Below are positions 62,902 to 64,000 of a stretch of DNA of 64,000 bases, piece after piece. Source of the DNA: Morella rubra. Taxonomy: Eukaryota; Streptophyta; Magnoliopsida; Fagales; Myricaceae. The notes under the pieces were generated by a model, which was not told the DNA's origin, made no database searches, and worked only from the letters and a program-made list of their open reading frames with translations. How positions within the stretch are numbered: the first letter of the stretch is position 1; each line of letters begins with the position of its first letter. The stretch is taken from the NCBI GenBank assembly GCA_003952965.2, contig CM025853.1, positions 18,229,752 through 18,293,751 of the forward strand, written 5' to 3'. The translations under genes were made by a program, and so were the position numbers.

Positions 62902-63096
62902 TTGTCGAAGGATCCAATTCAAGTTCCCATTGGGCCGGTTACGAGGGCACGAGCCAAGAAGTTTAAAGAGTTACTCAACGGGCTAATTCAAGAGGCATGG
63001 GCTCAAGCAAATTCATGGAGGCCCATTGAACAAGATCCACGTGAACCACAAAGGATTGTCAATTTGATTCAAGTTCTAGAAGGATCTCTATTCTAG
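62902..63096 (+). pseudogene. Gypsy pol tail (TRARAKK motif)
   Basis: A 64-residue frame with 'DPIQVPIGPVTRARAKKFKE' followed by 'LLNGLIQEAW', a basic motif found at the C-terminal end of some plant gypsy polyproteins. It directly follows the Athila-like integrase at about 62885 in place of the expected continuation, so it is either a natural tail after an internal deletion or a fusion with another element. Its stop lies inside the first copy of a 33-bp direct repeat. Confidence 0.55.
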
Positions 63097-63175
63097 GCGC
63101 CCAAATTAGCTTCAAGTTGGAAAGAAATATTTTTGGGGCTCTTCTAGAAGGATCTCTACTCTAGGCGCCCAAATC
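63074..63175. repeat. 33-bp direct repeat, period 69
   Basis: 'ttctagaaggatctcta' plus 'tctaggcgcccaaat' occurs at 63074-63105 and 63143-63175 with one substitution. 'aggcgcc' recurs further along (about 63240 and 63275). Confidence 0.8.
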
Positions 63176-63688
63176 CTTCCTTTTATGGCTTGCACTTCTT
63201 TTTGGACGCCCAAAACCTTTTCCTTATTGAGTTCTTTCTTTTTAGGCGCCATTTATTTTCCTTTCTAGGCTCTTGTAGGCGCCAACTTTTTGCCTTTTAG
63301 TGTGTTTTGTTTTAGGCGTGTTAGGCTTTATTTCCTTAGCTAATTTCGGGTTTAATTAGGTTTCCTTGTTAGGGTTATTTTCCTTGTAACATTTAGCCTT
63401 TAAATAGGAGCCTTTGCTTTGTAATTCGGCAGTCATTGTTAAATCAAAATTGTGAGGATTAATTCTCTTTGGTTCTTTGAAGAACTTCTCGAACTTATCG
63501 GGATTTCCCGTGGCGTTCAACTTGACTTATCAAACGGAATTTCCATCACCGTTTGTGGCGTCTTCCTTATACCGAGGTTCTTGTTTTCATAAACAACGGG
63601 TCGAGGTCTTCCATTCGAATCAGTCCTAGAACGATCTTGGATTCCCTTTCGTTGTTGGGTCTCGTTATTCTTGGCGAGGTTCACATCA
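63106..63688 (+). repeat. Gypsy LTR (left border uncertain)
   Basis: The right end is fixed by the primer-binding site: ..GGTTCACATCA at 63688. A TATA-like TTTAAATAG lies at 63399-63407. The left border could be anywhere near 63070-63180, because no polypurine tract is clear. It has no ORF. Confidence 0.65.
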
Positions 63689-63690
63689 TT

Positions 63691-63702
63691 TGGTATCAGA
63701 GC
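63691..63702 (+). other. Primer-binding site (initiator tRNA-Met type)
   Basis: TGGTATCAGAGC exact consensus, two bases after the LTR end. It shows that an element (or its 5' part) continues to the right, beyond the window. Confidence 0.88.
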
Positions 63703-64000
63703 TTTGGTTTCTAGTTCAGGTTTGCCTAACCTTTGATTTTGTTTTCGTTCCTTTGTTTCTTTCTTTTAGCCGTTCACATCCTTTGCCTACCTTTCAAATT
63801 TCGTTTCTTTGTTTCCTTTCAATTTCGGTTCACATCACCTTACTCTTCTTAGCCGAAATTTCTTTACCTCTTTTATTCCAACGTTGGTTATTATAGTTCA
63901 TGTCTAAAAGTGTGTTCTTATTTGATATATCCAAGCTATTTTGAGATCTGATGATGTTATGAAAAGATAGTTCCTGACTATCAAGGAAAAGAGAAAGAGA
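63703..64000 (+). other. Leader of the element following the LTR
   Basis: Pyrimidine-rich untranslated leader running off the window end. The 68-residue frame at 63690-63896 spans the primer-binding site and is not a real gene. Confidence 0.5.

Overview
The window looks like intergenic DNA of a flowering plant (probably a eudicot; the species cannot be told from sequence alone). It is AT-rich, has no bacterial-style operons, and is built almost entirely of nested, decayed transposable elements. No intact single-copy host gene is visible. At most one short exon-like piece (4920-5207, minus) may be cellular.

Layout. 1-3599: 3' end of a SIRE/Maximus-like copia element carrying a nested 1.75-kb solo LTR. 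3600-4540: LINE reverse transcriptase fragment (minus). 5433 to about 11600: a Mutator-like (MULE) locus with a terminal-repeat-like left end (split by a copia solo LTR), an inward-facing zf-GRF zinc-finger gene and a convergent MuDR-type transposase gene. 12601 to about 18100: decayed chromodomain-bearing Ty3/gypsy element with a probable hAT-like insertion in gag. 20103-23531: probable CACTA (En/Spm) element with a TNPA-like gene. 23536-31946: minus-strand Ty1/copia element whose gag is split by a second copy of the 1.7-kb solo LTR. 31947-42664: minus-strand Tekay/Del-like chromovirus with 3.8-kb LTRs and an accessory ORF downstream of pol. Its 5' LTR is truncated and joined to an inverted LTR fragment (42665-44594). 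44595-46296: 3' end of another SIRE-like element. 46297-48929: CACTA right end with a plant-transposon-protein fragment. 48971-49492: second zf-GRF fragment next to a MULE-like end. 49508-60559: a foldback MULE MITE that received a 10.5-kb plus-strand copia element (49687-60221), whose interior was triplicated and then hit by further SIRE-like insertions. 60595-64000: Tekay and Athila-like gypsy fragments, then an LTR with its primer-binding site and the start of another element.

How the parts relate. Five LTR insertions can be placed from target-site duplications (TSDs): ATGAG, ATCAG and AGATA are perfect; TCATG/CCATG and CTCAA/CTCAG differ by one base. This gives a relative order of events: MITE before copia, copia triplication before the solo LTR in the third unit, and copia before the solo LTR in its gag. 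Coding regions carry stops and frameshifts, so most elements are non-autonomous relics. The Tekay pol (a 667-residue open frame) and the minus-strand copia pol are the best preserved.

The least ordinary signals are: clusters of GTCGAC-centred palindromes in four SIRE-like LTRs, followed by a TATA box in three; two zf-GRF genes each placed inside a MULE-like end; the Tekay accessory acidic ORF with a candidate splice acceptor; the triplicated copia; and the inverted Tekay LTR junction.
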